This document shows positions 36,255 through 44,418 of a stretch of DNA of 64,000 nucleotides, piece by piece. The first letter of the stretch is position 1. Each line of letters starts with the position of its first letter. The notes under the pieces were generated by a model. The model searched no databases. It was given only the letters and a program-made list of their open reading frames with translations, and was not told the origin of the DNA. The stretch is from Nocardia uniformis NBRC 13702 (GTDB taxonomy: Bacteria > Actinomycetota > Actinomycetes > Mycobacteriales > Mycobacteriaceae). The stretch covers positions 186,001 to 250,000 of the forward strand of contig NZ_BDCE01000052.1 of NCBI RefSeq assembly GCF_001613345.1, in the 5' to 3' direction. Made by a program: the position numbers and the translations under genes.

Positions 36255-37412
36255 CTATGCGGCAGCCGCCAACCCGTAGCGGGTGAGGATGCGCTCGCGT
36301 TTGCGGGGCTGGATATTGGCCTGGCTGATATCGCCGCCGTAGTGGGCGAGTAGGCGCGGGTCCATGATGTGGCGCCAGAGTGGGGGGAGGTAGGCGAGGA
36401 CGATCATGGTGGCGTAGCCCGCGGGGAGTTGGGGGGCTTCTTCGGAACTGCGCAGGGTTTGGTAGCGGCGGCCCGGGTTGGCGTGGTGGTCGCTGTGCCG
36501 TTGCAGGTGGAAAAGGAAAATATTGGTGACCAGGCGGTCGCTGTTCCAGCTGTCGCGCGGGGAGCAGCGGGCCCAGTTGCCGTTGGCGCGGCGGCGACGT
36601 AGCAGGCCGTAGTGCTCGACGTAGTTGACCGTCTCCAGCAGCGATGCGCCGATAACGGCCTGTAGCAGCAGGTACGGCAGGACCGCCCAGCCGAAGGCGG
36701 CGAGCAACGCGGCGAACAGCACCAGGCTCATCGACCACGCCTGCAGGATGTGGTTGTGGATACTCCACCAGCGGTTGCCCTTCCGGCGCAGCCGGTCCCG
36801 TTCCAGGGTGATCGCCGAGCGGAACCCGCCGATCACGCTGCGCGGCAAGAACTCCCACAGTGATTCGCCCATCCGCGCGCTGGCCGGATCCTCCGGCGTG
36901 GCGACGCGGGCGTGATGGCCGCGATTGTGTTCGACGAAGAAGTGCCCGTAACCCGATTGCGCCAGCGCGATCTTCGACAGCCAGCGCTCCAGACTCTCCA
37001 CCCGATGCCCGAGTTCGTGCGCGGCATTGATCCCGATCCCACTGACGAACCCGAGGGTGACGGCCAGTCCCAGCTTGTCGGTGACCGAGAGCGCGTCCCC
37101 GGCCCACATGTAGCAGGCGATGACCAGACCGACGAACTGGATGGGCAGGAACAGGTAGGTGCACCACCGGTAGTACCGGTCGTTGGAGAGCAGTTCGTAG
37201 TCCTCGTCGCGCGGATTGGTGCCATCCTCCCCAATGACCCAGTCCAGCACCGGAATAACGATCAGCACGATAATCGGGCCGATCCACCAGAAAACCTCAG
37301 CACCGGTTCGCAGCACCAGCTGCGAGGGCAGCAACGCGGACGCGGGGGCAATCAGACCCAACACCCACAGGTGACGTTTGGGATCCGGCGATCCCCCCCG
37401 TTTGCCGACCAT
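36255..37412 (-). CDS. alkB: Alkane 1-monooxygenase AlkB without adjacent rubredoxins
   Basis: A 385-aa membrane di-iron hydroxylase. Histidine motifs are NAAHELGHR, FFVEHNRGHHARVATPEDPA, NYVEHYGLLR and HLQRHSDHHANPGRRYQTLR, the full AlkB set, with six membrane segments. It oxidises the terminal carbon of alkanes using electrons delivered through rubredoxin. In M. tuberculosis and most actinobacteria two rubredoxin genes and a TetR gene follow; here sahH follows immediately and none are in the window, so electrons must come from elsewhere. ATG 37412 gives the usual N terminus. The C terminus ends GLAAAA with no fused rubredoxin. Confidence 0.93.
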   Translation of the reverse strand: MVGKRGGSPDPKRHLWVLGLIAPASALLPSQLVLRTGAEVFWWIGPIIVLIVIPVLDWVIGEDGTNPRDEDYELLSNDRYYRWCTYLFLPIQFVGLVIACYMWAGDALSVTDKLGLAVTLGFVSGIGINAAHELGHRVESLERWLSKIALAQSGYGHFFVEHNRGHHARVATPEDPASARMGESLWEFLPRSVIGGFRSAITLERDRLRRKGNRWWSIHNHILQAWSMSLVLFAALLAAFGWAVLPYLLLQAVIGASLLETVNYVEHYGLLRRRRANGNWARCSPRDSWNSDRLVTNIFLFHLQRHSDHHANPGRRYQTLRSSEEAPQLPAGYATMIVLAYLPPLWRHIMDPRLLAHYGGDISQANIQPRKRERILTRYGLAAAA

Positions 37413-37741
37413 TTGCACGTTTGCCCCGCTAATTAGATACCTCTTGAACTTCGCAGGTAGATATGTACAGACTCTACCGCCGTTACGTCGTCCGTTACTG
37501 GCCAAAGGTGGCAACAGTTACACCCCAGGTGGTTCGCGATAAGGCAGGCACACCTGTGATGTCTATCACTGCACATAACAGGCAAACCCGAGGTGAACCC
37601 GACTACCTGCGCAACCCCCCTGAGCGAACTCACAGCCGCGCTGCGGTAACCGACGAGACGCCAGCAAACCGTACGCCCCTCCCGTTGCAAATTTTTGTGA
37701 GCGCCGGCAGGCGCAGCATAGCTGCGAAGGCCCTACGGTTC
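37413..37741. other. alkB upstream region
   Basis: This 329-bp stretch lies between the alkB start and the response-regulator stop, both minus strand. It is noticeably less GC-rich than the genes and has no convincing reading frame. It contains the inverted repeat GGTAGA...TCTACC (37456-37478), a candidate alkB operator. No riboswitch was recognised. Confidence 0.5.
37456..37478. promoter_or_regulatory. Inverted repeat upstream of alkB
   Basis: GGTAGA (37456-37461) and TCTACC (37473-37478) flank an 11-bp spacer, 44 bp before the alkB start. The minus-strand TACATATC within it could be a -10. This is a candidate binding site for an alkane-responsive repressor; no such regulator is adjacent. 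Confidence 0.35.
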
Positions 37742-38437
37742 TTACACCCGACCCCACACGTAGCGGACCTGCGGACGTCCGGTGCGACCATAGTCGGTTT
37801 GCCGCTTCACCACACCGTCATCGGCGAGACGCTCGAGATAACGCCAGGCGGTCACCCGGGACACGCCGATGGCGCGACCCGCATCACCCGCACTGAGCCC
37901 GTCCGCGGCCGCCCGCAGCACCCGTGTGATCTCTTCCAGGGTCTGTGGCGCAATACCTTTCGGCGTGGGAATCCGGGTATCCGGGGTGCGCAGCGCGCCG
38001 AAGGCCCGATCGATGTCCTGCTGCGATACCCCGGCCGAATCGGCCGGGAGCGCCGACCGGAATTCCAGGTAGCGTTCCAGTTTGTCGCGGAAAGCGGCGA
38101 AGGTGAACGGTTTCAGCAGATACAGCACCACCCCGTGCGCGACGGCCGCCCGCACCACCTCGAGATCACGCGCGGAGGTAATGGCGATGACATCGGGTCG
38201 CGGCCGGATACGGGTCAGCGCGGCAGCCACTTCCAGACCGCTCATATCGGGTAGCCCGATATCCATGAGCACCAGATCGATCGGTGTTCCCGCCCGCGCG
38301 GCCTTCGCCACCGCGTCCACGGCGGCCCGTCCGGTATGCGCCACCGCCACCGGAGCCAGACCCGGCACCCGCTCCACATAGGAGTGGTGCGCCCGTGCGA
38401 TGGTCGGCTCGTCCTCCACGATCAGCACCCGCATCAT
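37742..38437 (-). CDS. CitB/DcuR-type response regulator
   Basis: A 231-aa response regulator of the citrate/C4-dicarboxylate group. The receiver holds E8-D9, the phospho-acceptor Asp59 (LVLMDIGLPDMSG), ITSAR and LLKPFTF. The DNA-binding end has a helix-turn-helix GLSAGDAGRAIGVSRVTAWR and the wing GRTGRPQVRYVW. It pairs with the kinase gene immediately upstream and probably activates the divergent dctA. ATG 38437 is preceded by GAGGTG; a GTG at 38446 is the alternative and would overlap the kinase region. Confidence 0.9.
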   Translation of the reverse strand: MMRVLIVEDEPTIARAHHSYVERVPGLAPVAVAHTGRAAVDAVAKAARAGTPIDLVLMDIGLPDMSGLEVAAALTRIRPRPDVIAITSARDLEVVRAAVAHGVVLYLLKPFTFAAFRDKLERYLEFRSALPADSAGVSQQDIDRAFGALRTPDTRIPTPKGIAPQTLEEITRVLRAAADGLSAGDAGRAIGVSRVTAWRYLERLADDGVVKRQTDYGRTGRPQVRYVWGRV

Positions 38438-38447
38438 TTCCGGCACC

Positions 38448-40004
38448 TCAGCATGGCTGGAACCGTACGACCACAGCCGATTCCGGCGTCCGCACCGCGC
38501 GCAATTCGCCGCCGTGCCGGTTCACCAGCCGACGCACCAGCGCCAGGCCGAGCCCATGGTGATCGGTTTTGGTGGAGTAGCCGCGTGTGGTGGCACGGGT
38601 GAACACCTCCTCCGACATTCCGGGGCCACTGTCGGCCACCCGCACGAACAGTCCGTCCGGATCATTGCGCACGGCGACTTCCACCCAGGCATCATCGTCG
38701 CGTCCGACCGCGTCGAGGGCATTGTCGATGAGATTGCCCAGGAGGGTGACCATTTCATTCGGCGTGAGCGGCTCGGTGGAGTCGAGGGCGGTATCGCCGC
38801 TGACAGTCAACTCCACACCGAGTTCGGCGGCCTGCTCGACCTTGCCGAGCAGTAGGGCGATAACGGCGGGTTCGGCCACCGCACCGGTCATGCGGTCGAT
38901 CAGCGATTGCGTCAATTCCAGTTCGGCCGTGGCGAAATCGACGGCCTGGCGGGTGTGGCCGAGTTCCACCATGGTGATGACGGTGTGCAGCCGGTTCGCG
39001 GCCTCGTGTGCCTGGGCACGCAGCGCGTCGGCGAAACCGCGCACCGAATCCAGTTCGCCCATCACATCCCGCAATTCGGTGTGATCGCGGAGCGTAACGA
39101 CGGTGCCGATGCGCCGGCCGTCCCGCTCCACCACATCCTGATTCACCACCAGCACATGATCGGCTGTCACATGCATTTCGTCGCGCACCGCATCAGAACC
39201 CAACCGCTGCAATGACTCCGGCAGATCGGTACGCCGCACCTCGCCACCGGCGAGACCCAGCAGCCGACGGGCCTCATCGTTGCTCACCTCGATATGTTCA
39301 CCGGTGGCATCGAATACCAGCAGACCCTCGTGTACGGAATGCAGCACCGCCTCGTGATGCTCGTACAGGGCGCGCAATTCCGCTGGCGCCAAACCGTGGG
39401 TCTGCCGTAATAGTCGGCGGCGCAACAGTAGTGACCCCAGCGTGGCCAGCAGCAGGCCGCCCGCCGCGATACCGAGGATGGCGGGCAACTGCTCCTCGAC
39501 CCGATCCCCGATCCGCGCGCGGGTGACACCCGCCGACACCAGGGCCACGACGCGATCGTCACGGTCGCGGACCGGGGTGACGGCGCGAATGGACGGTCCG
39601 AGGCTGCCCGTGTAGGTCTCGGTGAACGTCTCCCCCGCCACGGCTCGATCGATATTGCCGCTGAACGGTTTACCGATCCGCTCCGGATCGGTATGCGTAT
39701 AGCGGGTTCGATCCGGAGCCATCACCACGATGAAGTCCATGCCCGTGGCCCGGCGAATCCCCTCGGTCACCGGTTGCAGGGCCGCCGACGGATCGGGCGC
39801 GCGCACCGCGCCCAGGGTGGACGGCGCGTGTGCGAGCGTCACCGCCACGTCGATCACCCGCGCCCGCGTGGCGTCGTGCTGTTCGTGGCGGGTCTGGAAT
39901 ACCACCAGCGCCGTACCCGCGCCGATCACCAGTGCCAGCACCACCAGCTGTACCGCGAACACCTGCCCGGCCAGGGTCCGGCGGCGGTCTCTACGACGTT
40001 TCAA
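38448..40004 (-). CDS. CitA/DcuS-type sensor histidine kinase
   Basis: A 518-aa kinase: TM1 (about 12-36), a periplasmic PAS-like ligand domain (40-170: TGMDFIVVMAPDRTRYTHTD), TM2 (175-195), a cytoplasmic PAS domain (200-310), the H-box LRAQAHEAANRLHTVI and an ATPase domain (LIDNALDAVG, DSGPGM, GLGLALVRRL). This plan senses external carboxylates and controls their uptake carrier, here the divergent dctA. The start is a TTG at 40004, supported by GGAGGG 6 bp upstream and the basic MKRRRDRRR leader. The ligand (succinate, fumarate, malate or citrate) is inferred. Confidence 0.9.
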   Translation of the reverse strand: MKRRRDRRRTLAGQVFAVQLVVLALVIGAGTALVVFQTRHEQHDATRARVIDVAVTLAHAPSTLGAVRAPDPSAALQPVTEGIRRATGMDFIVVMAPDRTRYTHTDPERIGKPFSGNIDRAVAGETFTETYTGSLGPSIRAVTPVRDRDDRVVALVSAGVTRARIGDRVEEQLPAILGIAAGGLLLATLGSLLLRRRLLRQTHGLAPAELRALYEHHEAVLHSVHEGLLVFDATGEHIEVSNDEARRLLGLAGGEVRRTDLPESLQRLGSDAVRDEMHVTADHVLVVNQDVVERDGRRIGTVVTLRDHTELRDVMGELDSVRGFADALRAQAHEAANRLHTVITMVELGHTRQAVDFATAELELTQSLIDRMTGAVAEPAVIALLLGKVEQAAELGVELTVSGDTALDSTEPLTPNEMVTLLGNLIDNALDAVGRDDDAWVEVAVRNDPDGLFVRVADSGPGMSEEVFTRATTRGYSTKTDHHGLGLALVRRLVNRHGGELRAVRTPESAVVVRFQPC

Positions 40005-40120
40005 GTCCGGCCCTCCGTGAACGAAATGTACGTAACCGTGACCGGCATCACGGCCCCGATCATCATTTCACCGTAGAAGTGTGAGGCCGCTCACCCAGGC
40101 AGTAGCGAAGGACATCCACG

Positions 40121-41497
40121 ATGAGCGATACGACAGTGCCGAGCGGTACGGCGTCGGACGATACGGCGAACCGGCGACCGCGCCGCGACCGCACCCACTG
40201 GCTGTACTCGGCGGTCATTGTGGCGGTGCTGGCGGGCATCCTGGTCGGCTGGCTGGCGCCCGGTTTCGGCAAATCGGTAGGCGAACTGGGCAGCCTGTTC
40301 GTGAACCTGATCAAAATGATGATCGCGCCGGTCATCTTCTGCACCATTGTGCTCGGCATCGGATCGGTCCGGGCCGCGGCGAAGGTCGGCAAGGTCGGTG
40401 GTTTGGCCATCGGCTACTTCCTGCTCATGTCGACGGCGGCCCTGGCCATCGGCCTGCTGGTGGGCAATCTGATCCACCCGGGCAATGGCTTGGATCTGGC
40501 CGGGAACGCCAATGCCGTCGCCAAGTACGCCGAGGACGCCCACGGCGCCGGTGGCACCTGGGATTTCATCACCAGCATTGTGCCGACCACGCTGGCGTCC
40601 GCGCTGACCTCGGGCCAGGTGTTGCAGGCACTGTTCGTCGCCCTGCTGGTCGGCTTCGCCATTCAGGCCATGGGGCCGGCAGGTGATCCGCTGCTGCGCG
40701 GCGTGGCGTCGCTGCAGAAGCTGGTCTTCCGGATTCTCACCATGATCCTGTGGTTGGCGCCCATCGGCGCATTCGGCGCGATCGCGAATGTGGTGGCGCG
40801 CACCGGACTCGACGCGGTGAAACAGTTGGCCGTACTCATGGTGGCCTTCTATCTCACCTGCGCGATCTTCGTCTTCGGGGTGCTCGGTGCGCTGCTGCGC
40901 GCGGTGGCCGGAGTCTCGATCTTCAAGCTGGTGCGCTACCTGGCACGCGAGTACCTGCTGATTGTCGCCACCTCCTCCTCGGAGTCGGCGCTGCCGCGCC
41001 TCATCGCCAAGATGGAACACCTCGGCGTGGAGCGCACCACCGTGGGTGTGGTGGTGCCGACCGGCTATTCGTTCAATCTCGACGGCACCGCCATCTACCT
41101 GACCATGGCGACGCTGTTCATCGCCGATGCCATGGGCAAACCGCTGTCGTGGAGCGAACAGCTGGGACTGCTGCTGTTCATGATTGTCGCCTCCAAGGGC
41201 GCGGCGGGTGTGACCGGTGCCGGATTGGCAACTCTCGCAGGTGGTTTGCAGAGTCATCGCCCGGAACTGCTCGATGGCGTCGGCATCATCGTCGGTATCG
41301 ACCGGTTCATGTCGGAGGCCCGCGCGGTCACCAACTTCTCCGGGAATGCCGTGGCCACCGTGCTGATCGGCACCTGGACCAAGACCATCGACCGGACCCA
41401 TATGCGGGCGGTGCTGGACAAGCAGCTGCCCTTCGACGAGACCACCATGGTCGACGATCATCCGGTCACCACCGAGAAAGCTCTGGTTCCGGCCTGA
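40121..41497 (+). CDS. dctA: C4-dicarboxylate:cation symporter DctA
   Basis: A 458-aa DAACS-family (glutamate/dicarboxylate) symporter importing succinate, fumarate and malate. Family motifs are the serine-rich loop ATSSSESALPRL (HP1), the TM7 segment GYSFNLDGTAIYLTMA, HP2 region KGAAGVTGAGLATLAG and the TM8 signature DRFMSEARAVTNFSGNAVA. GGACAT lies upstream of ATG 40121. It is divergent from a DcuSR-like pair 116 bp away, the classic ligand-induced arrangement. The whole cassette is an insertion relative to the mycobacterial alkB-fbi order. Confidence 0.94.
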   Translation: MSDTTVPSGTASDDTANRRPRRDRTHWLYSAVIVAVLAGILVGWLAPGFGKSVGELGSLFVNLIKMMIAPVIFCTIVLGIGSVRAAAKVGKVGGLAIGYFLLMSTAALAIGLLVGNLIHPGNGLDLAGNANAVAKYAEDAHGAGGTWDFITSIVPTTLASALTSGQVLQALFVALLVGFAIQAMGPAGDPLLRGVASLQKLVFRILTMILWLAPIGAFGAIANVVARTGLDAVKQLAVLMVAFYLTCAIFVFGVLGALLRAVAGVSIFKLVRYLAREYLLIVATSSSESALPRLIAKMEHLGVERTTVGVVVPTGYSFNLDGTAIYLTMATLFIADAMGKPLSWSEQLGLLLFMIVASKGAAGVTGAGLATLAGGLQSHRPELLDGVGIIVGIDRFMSEARAVTNFSGNAVATVLIGTWTKTIDRTHMRAVLDKQLPFDETTMVDDHPVTTEKALVPA

Positions 41498-41528
41498 CCT
41501 GCCCACTATCCCAGGTTGGAACCAGAAA

Positions 41529-41609
41529 CCGCTGGTGCGCATTGCCCTTGCGCGCCAGCGGAACCCCACACTCGCGCCCCCTGCCTCCCTGCGGCGGGGG
41601 GCGCGAGTG
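41529..41609. terminator. Double hairpin between dctA and ribH
   Basis: CCGCTGGTGCGC pairs with GCGCGCCAGCGG (about 41529-41561). A second, longer stem CACTCGCGCCCCC (41569-41581) pairs with 41597-41609. They separate the convergent dctA and ribH genes. Confidence 0.65.
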
Positions 41610-41630
41610 CATGGTGGTGCCCGCGGTGGC

Positions 41631-42074
41631 TCAGACGACGGCGTCGATTCGCAGCGTGACCGCAATGGCGTTCGCGAGCTCCGTGCCCTTGACCGTGAAG
41701 TGGCGGGAGAAGTACGCCAGGTGTTCTTCGTGCTCATGGAAGTGGTGCGGTGTGAGGACGGCGGAGAACACCGGGACATCGGTCTCGAGCTGCACCCGCA
41801 TCAGGGCGTCCACAACGGTCGGCGCCACGAAATCGTGGCGGTAGATACCGCCGTCGACCACGAGCGCCAGGCCCGCGATGGCGGCGTACTCACCGCTGGT
41901 GGCCAATCGCTGGACCCGCAACGGGATTTCGAACGCACCGGGCACCTCGATCACATCGATCTCGGTGAAGCCCTGATCGGCGAGCGCGATCCGGCAGGCC
42001 TGTACGGCATTGTCGACAATCTCGGCATGCCAGCGCGCGGCGACGAGAGCGATCCGACGGGAAGTGGGTGACAT
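41631..42074 (-). CDS. ribH: RibH2-type 6,7-dimethyl-8-ribityllumazine synthase
   Basis: A 147-aa lumazine synthase, joining 5-amino-6-ribitylamino-uracil and dihydroxybutanone phosphate in riboflavin synthesis. AARWHAEIVDNA at the substrate Trp, PGAFEIPL, VVDGGIYRHDFVA and the LTPHHFHEHEEH segment replace the standard RGxTxHFDY and LTTEN motifs; this is the RibH2 (type II, decameric) signature. ATG 42074 follows AGGAGG. It stands alone without ribD, ribE or ribA, and is preceded by an FMN riboswitch, so it is probably a second lumazine synthase repressed by flavin. Confidence 0.9.
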   Translation of the reverse strand: MSPTSRRIALVAARWHAEIVDNAVQACRIALADQGFTEIDVIEVPGAFEIPLRVQRLATSGEYAAIAGLALVVDGGIYRHDFVAPTVVDALMRVQLETDVPVFSAVLTPHHFHEHEEHLAYFSRHFTVKGTELANAIAVTLRIDAVV

Positions 42075-42080
42075 GAGTTT

Positions 42081-42121
42081 CCTCCTGTTCGCTGTCACCC
42101 AGGGCAGGCGACGCGAACAGG
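42081..42121 (-). promoter_or_regulatory. Possible ribosome-site-sequestering stem of the ribH leader
   Basis: CCTGTTCGC (42084-42092) and GCGAACAGG (42113-42121) form a 9-bp stem. The 42084-42092 arm overlaps the AGGAGG ribosome-binding site (42081-42086 on the minus strand). With the FMN riboswitch upstream, this implies translational control; the alternative pairing partner was not resolved. Confidence 0.6.
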
Positions 42122-42154
42122 CCGATCCGCTCGCGCGGACAGGCTGTACGGTCG

Positions 42155-42333
42155 CGTTCTCTTTCATCCGGACTATGACCGTCGGCTCCGGAATCACACC
42201 GGAATCTGCTGACCCGCCATACCCCCGCCGGTGAGGGCGGTGCTGGATACAGCGGCGCTCGCGGGCTCATGCGCTTCGGATCGGTCCGGACGCCATTACC
42301 GCCGGTGGGGAGTTCCACCCCGCCCTGAGAACG
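42155..42333 (-). promoter_or_regulatory. FMN riboswitch (RFN element) of ribH
   Basis: Read on the minus strand, the leader has the RFN landmarks in order: P1 CGTTCTC, the block CAGGGCGGGGTGGAACTCC, CCACCGGCGGTAATG, GAGCCCGCGAGCG, GTCAGCAGATTCCGGTG, GATTCCGGAGCCGACGGTCA, TAGTCCGGATGAAAGAGAACG closing P1. A variable hairpin (ACCGCCCTCACCGGCGGGGG region) sits between. Flavin mononucleotide binding is expected to shut off ribH. Confidence 0.93.
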
Positions 42334-42400
42334 TGTACAAGACGGACGATAACACGTTCCGAGAGTGCGCCCACACCCCGTCATCCCCCGTCACTCCCCA

Positions 42401-42479
42401 TCATTCCGGCACGCTTTTGGCCGGAATCCACACCTGTGTCGAGGGTGGTGGATCCCGGCCAAAAGCACGCCGGGATGAC
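42401..42479. repeat. Dispersed palindromic element, copy 3
   Basis: A 79-bp palindrome with left arm TCATTCCGGCACGCTTTTGG and right arm CCAAAAGCACGCCGGGATGAC. It lies 18 bp beyond the NUDIX gene stop and behind the riboswitch promoter region. Partial arms (GTCATCCCC, GTCACTCCCC) precede it. Confidence 0.85.
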
Positions 42480-42496
42480 GAGTTCGGGTATAGAAA

Positions 42497-43015
42497 TCAG
42501 TGCAGCAGGACGTCCGTGTCGACCGGAAGTCCGTCGATCGGCCACCAGCGCAGGTCGGTGGATTCCGAACTACGCACCGGGACAGCGCCTTTCGGAGCTC
42601 TTATCCGGAAGAGCAGATCCAGGTGGCGGGTCGCGACGCCGAGCGAGCAGGTAATCGGGTGGGCCTGCGCGCCATAGAGTCCCGGTTCGAGCGTCAGATC
42701 CGCGATGCCGGATTCCTCGGTGGCCTCCCGCAGTGCGGCGGCGGATACCGAGTCGTCGGTCTCCTCGCAGTGTCCGCCGAGCTGAATCCAGCGCCCCACC
42801 CTCGGGTGCAGGGTCAGCAGCACCTCGCGTTCGTCATGGGAGAACACCACCGCCGAGGCGGTGATATGCCCGGGCGCGTGCTCGCGCAGACAGCCACGCG
42901 GCGCCGAACCCAGGAACGCCAGCATGGCCTCGCGCAGTGATTGCTCCGGACCCGTTGCGGGCCGCCAGGTTTCCAGCAGGTCGGTCGCCGACTCGTGCAG
43001 TGATTCCGCACTCAC
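42497..43015 (-). CDS. NUDIX hydrolase coupled to fbiB
   Basis: A 172-aa NUDIX-fold protein. The Nudix box is recognisable as GGHCEETDD...ALREATEESGI, with one extra residue in the first loop as in a common actinobacterial subgroup. Its GTG overlaps the fbiB stop (GTGA at 43012-43015), so it is the third gene of the fbiA-fbiB operon. It may clean a nucleotide or F420 precursor by-product such as a GDP- or PEP-linked compound; the substrate is unknown. M. tuberculosis lacks it at this position. Confidence 0.85.
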   Translation of the reverse strand: MSAESLHESATDLLETWRPATGPEQSLREAMLAFLGSAPRGCLREHAPGHITASAVVFSHDEREVLLTLHPRVGRWIQLGGHCEETDDSVSAAALREATEESGIADLTLEPGLYGAQAHPITCSLGVATRHLDLLFRIRAPKGAVPVRSSESTDLRWWPIDGLPVDTDVLLH

Positions 43016-44418
43016 AGTTCCACCAGCCCGACGCTCGAATCCCGAACCTCGCGCGGTGTCAGCGCCTCGGTCGGATACCCGATGGCAATGGCGCCCAAGG
43101 GGTTCCAATCCGCATCCAGGTTCAGCACGTCGCGGGTGATATCCGGGGCGAAGATGGTCGACCCGATCCAGCAGCTGCCCACGCCCCTGGTTGCCAGGGA
43201 GACCAGTAGCCCCTGGACGGCAGCACCCACCGCCACCGTGAACATGGTGGATTCGGCCTGACGGCGGGTGGCGTCCGGATAGGCGTGCGCACCGTCGGGC
43301 ACACAGAACGGGATGATCACCTCGGGGGCATCGAAGAGAATGCGGCCCCGCGCGATTCGCCGTTCCACCCGTTCCGGGTCGAGCCCATCGGCGGTGAGGT
43401 CGGCGCGCCACTTCGCGGCCATCGCCTCCAGCAGCCGCTCGCGCAGGGCGCGTTCGCGCACCCATACGAACCGCACCGGACGGGTGTGATGTGGAGCCGG
43501 GGCGGTGAGCGCGACCGCCACCGCCGCGCGAATGAGTTCGGGTTCCACCGGCGTATCGGCGAATTGGCGCACCGAGCGGCGCAGCAGCACCGCCTCCGCA
43601 CGACCGCGTTCAATGGCCTCGGCGGTACCCAACCAGAACAGGTCGTCCGGGCCGCCGCGCAGCAGATCGGCGGCCGTGGAACCGTCGTCGGCGTAGTCGA
43701 GTCCGCGCACCACCGCGATCGGGACACCGCCCAGCTTGCCCTTCACCAGATCGGCGGCCGCGGCCAGTTCATCGGCCACGGCCACCTGGGTGACATGCAG
43801 CTCATTGCCCTGACCGTCGATGGCCCCGTCGTAGTCGTGCAGGACCCGAAGTCCGGATGCGCCGATGGCGGTATCGGTCTGGCCATTGCGCCAGGCGCGT
43901 CCCATGGTGTCGGTAATGACGACCGCGACCCGCACCCCGAGCCGGTCGGCCAGCGCGGTGCGCAGCGCCTTGGCGGACCCGTCGGGATCGGAGGGCAGTA
44001 GGACGAGTTCACCCTGCTCCACATTGGAGCCGTCCACACCGGAGGCGGCCTGCACGATGCCGAGCCTGTTCTCGGTGATCAGGGTGCGGCCCTTGCGGGC
44101 GAGTACCCGCACAGCCTCCCGGTCGACCAGTTCGCGCCGGGCGGTATCGCGCTGTTCCGGATCTGTCGGCGCCTCGACAATGCGACCCTCGACCTTGGAG
44201 ACGATCTTGCTGGTGACCACCAGGATATCGCCGTCGCGCAGCCAACCGACTTGCGCCGCAATGGCTTCGGCAAGGTCGTCGCCGGGTCGGAACTCGGGCA
44301 GCCCCGCGATCGGCAGAATGCGCAGTTCGCCGCCGACCGCGTGATCGACCACCGCGCCCCCGGGCGCACCGGCCACCGCGGTGGCCGACTTCGCCGTCGA
44401 CGCCTGCTCCGCGCTCAC
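43012..44418 (-). CDS. fbiB: Bifunctional coenzyme F420:L-glutamate ligase FbiB
   Basis: A 468-aa two-domain enzyme. The N-terminal CofE domain (about 25-275) has DDLAEAIAAQ, ILVVTSKIVSKVEGR, VITDTMGRAWRNGQTDTAIG and GVPIAVVRGLDYADDG. The C-terminal FMN-binding nitroreductase domain (280-465: LLRRSVRQFADTPV, GVGSCWIGSTIFAPD) completes F420 synthesis by reducing dehydro-F420 and aiding poly-glutamylation. GTG 44418 overlaps the fbiA stop. This fusion is the actinobacterial form. Confidence 0.95.
   Translation of the reverse strand: MSAEQASTAKSATAVAGAPGGAVVDHAVGGELRILPIAGLPEFRPGDDLAEAIAAQVGWLRDGDILVVTSKIVSKVEGRIVEAPTDPEQRDTARRELVDREAVRVLARKGRTLITENRLGIVQAASGVDGSNVEQGELVLLPSDPDGSAKALRTALADRLGVRVAVVITDTMGRAWRNGQTDTAIGASGLRVLHDYDGAIDGQGNELHVTQVAVADELAAAADLVKGKLGGVPIAVVRGLDYADDGSTAADLLRGGPDDLFWLGTAEAIERGRAEAVLLRRSVRQFADTPVEPELIRAAVAVALTAPAPHHTRPVRFVWVRERALRERLLEAMAAKWRADLTADGLDPERVERRIARGRILFDAPEVIIPFCVPDGAHAYPDATRRQAESTMFTVAVGAAVQGLLVSLATRGVGSCWIGSTIFAPDITRDVLNLDADWNPLGAIAIGYPTEALTPREVRDSSVGLVEL

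Noticed and set aside
37463..38254. A 263-codon plus-strand frame over the alkB upstream region
   Set aside because: Two thirds of it is antisense to the response regulator, and the rest has no coding similarity.
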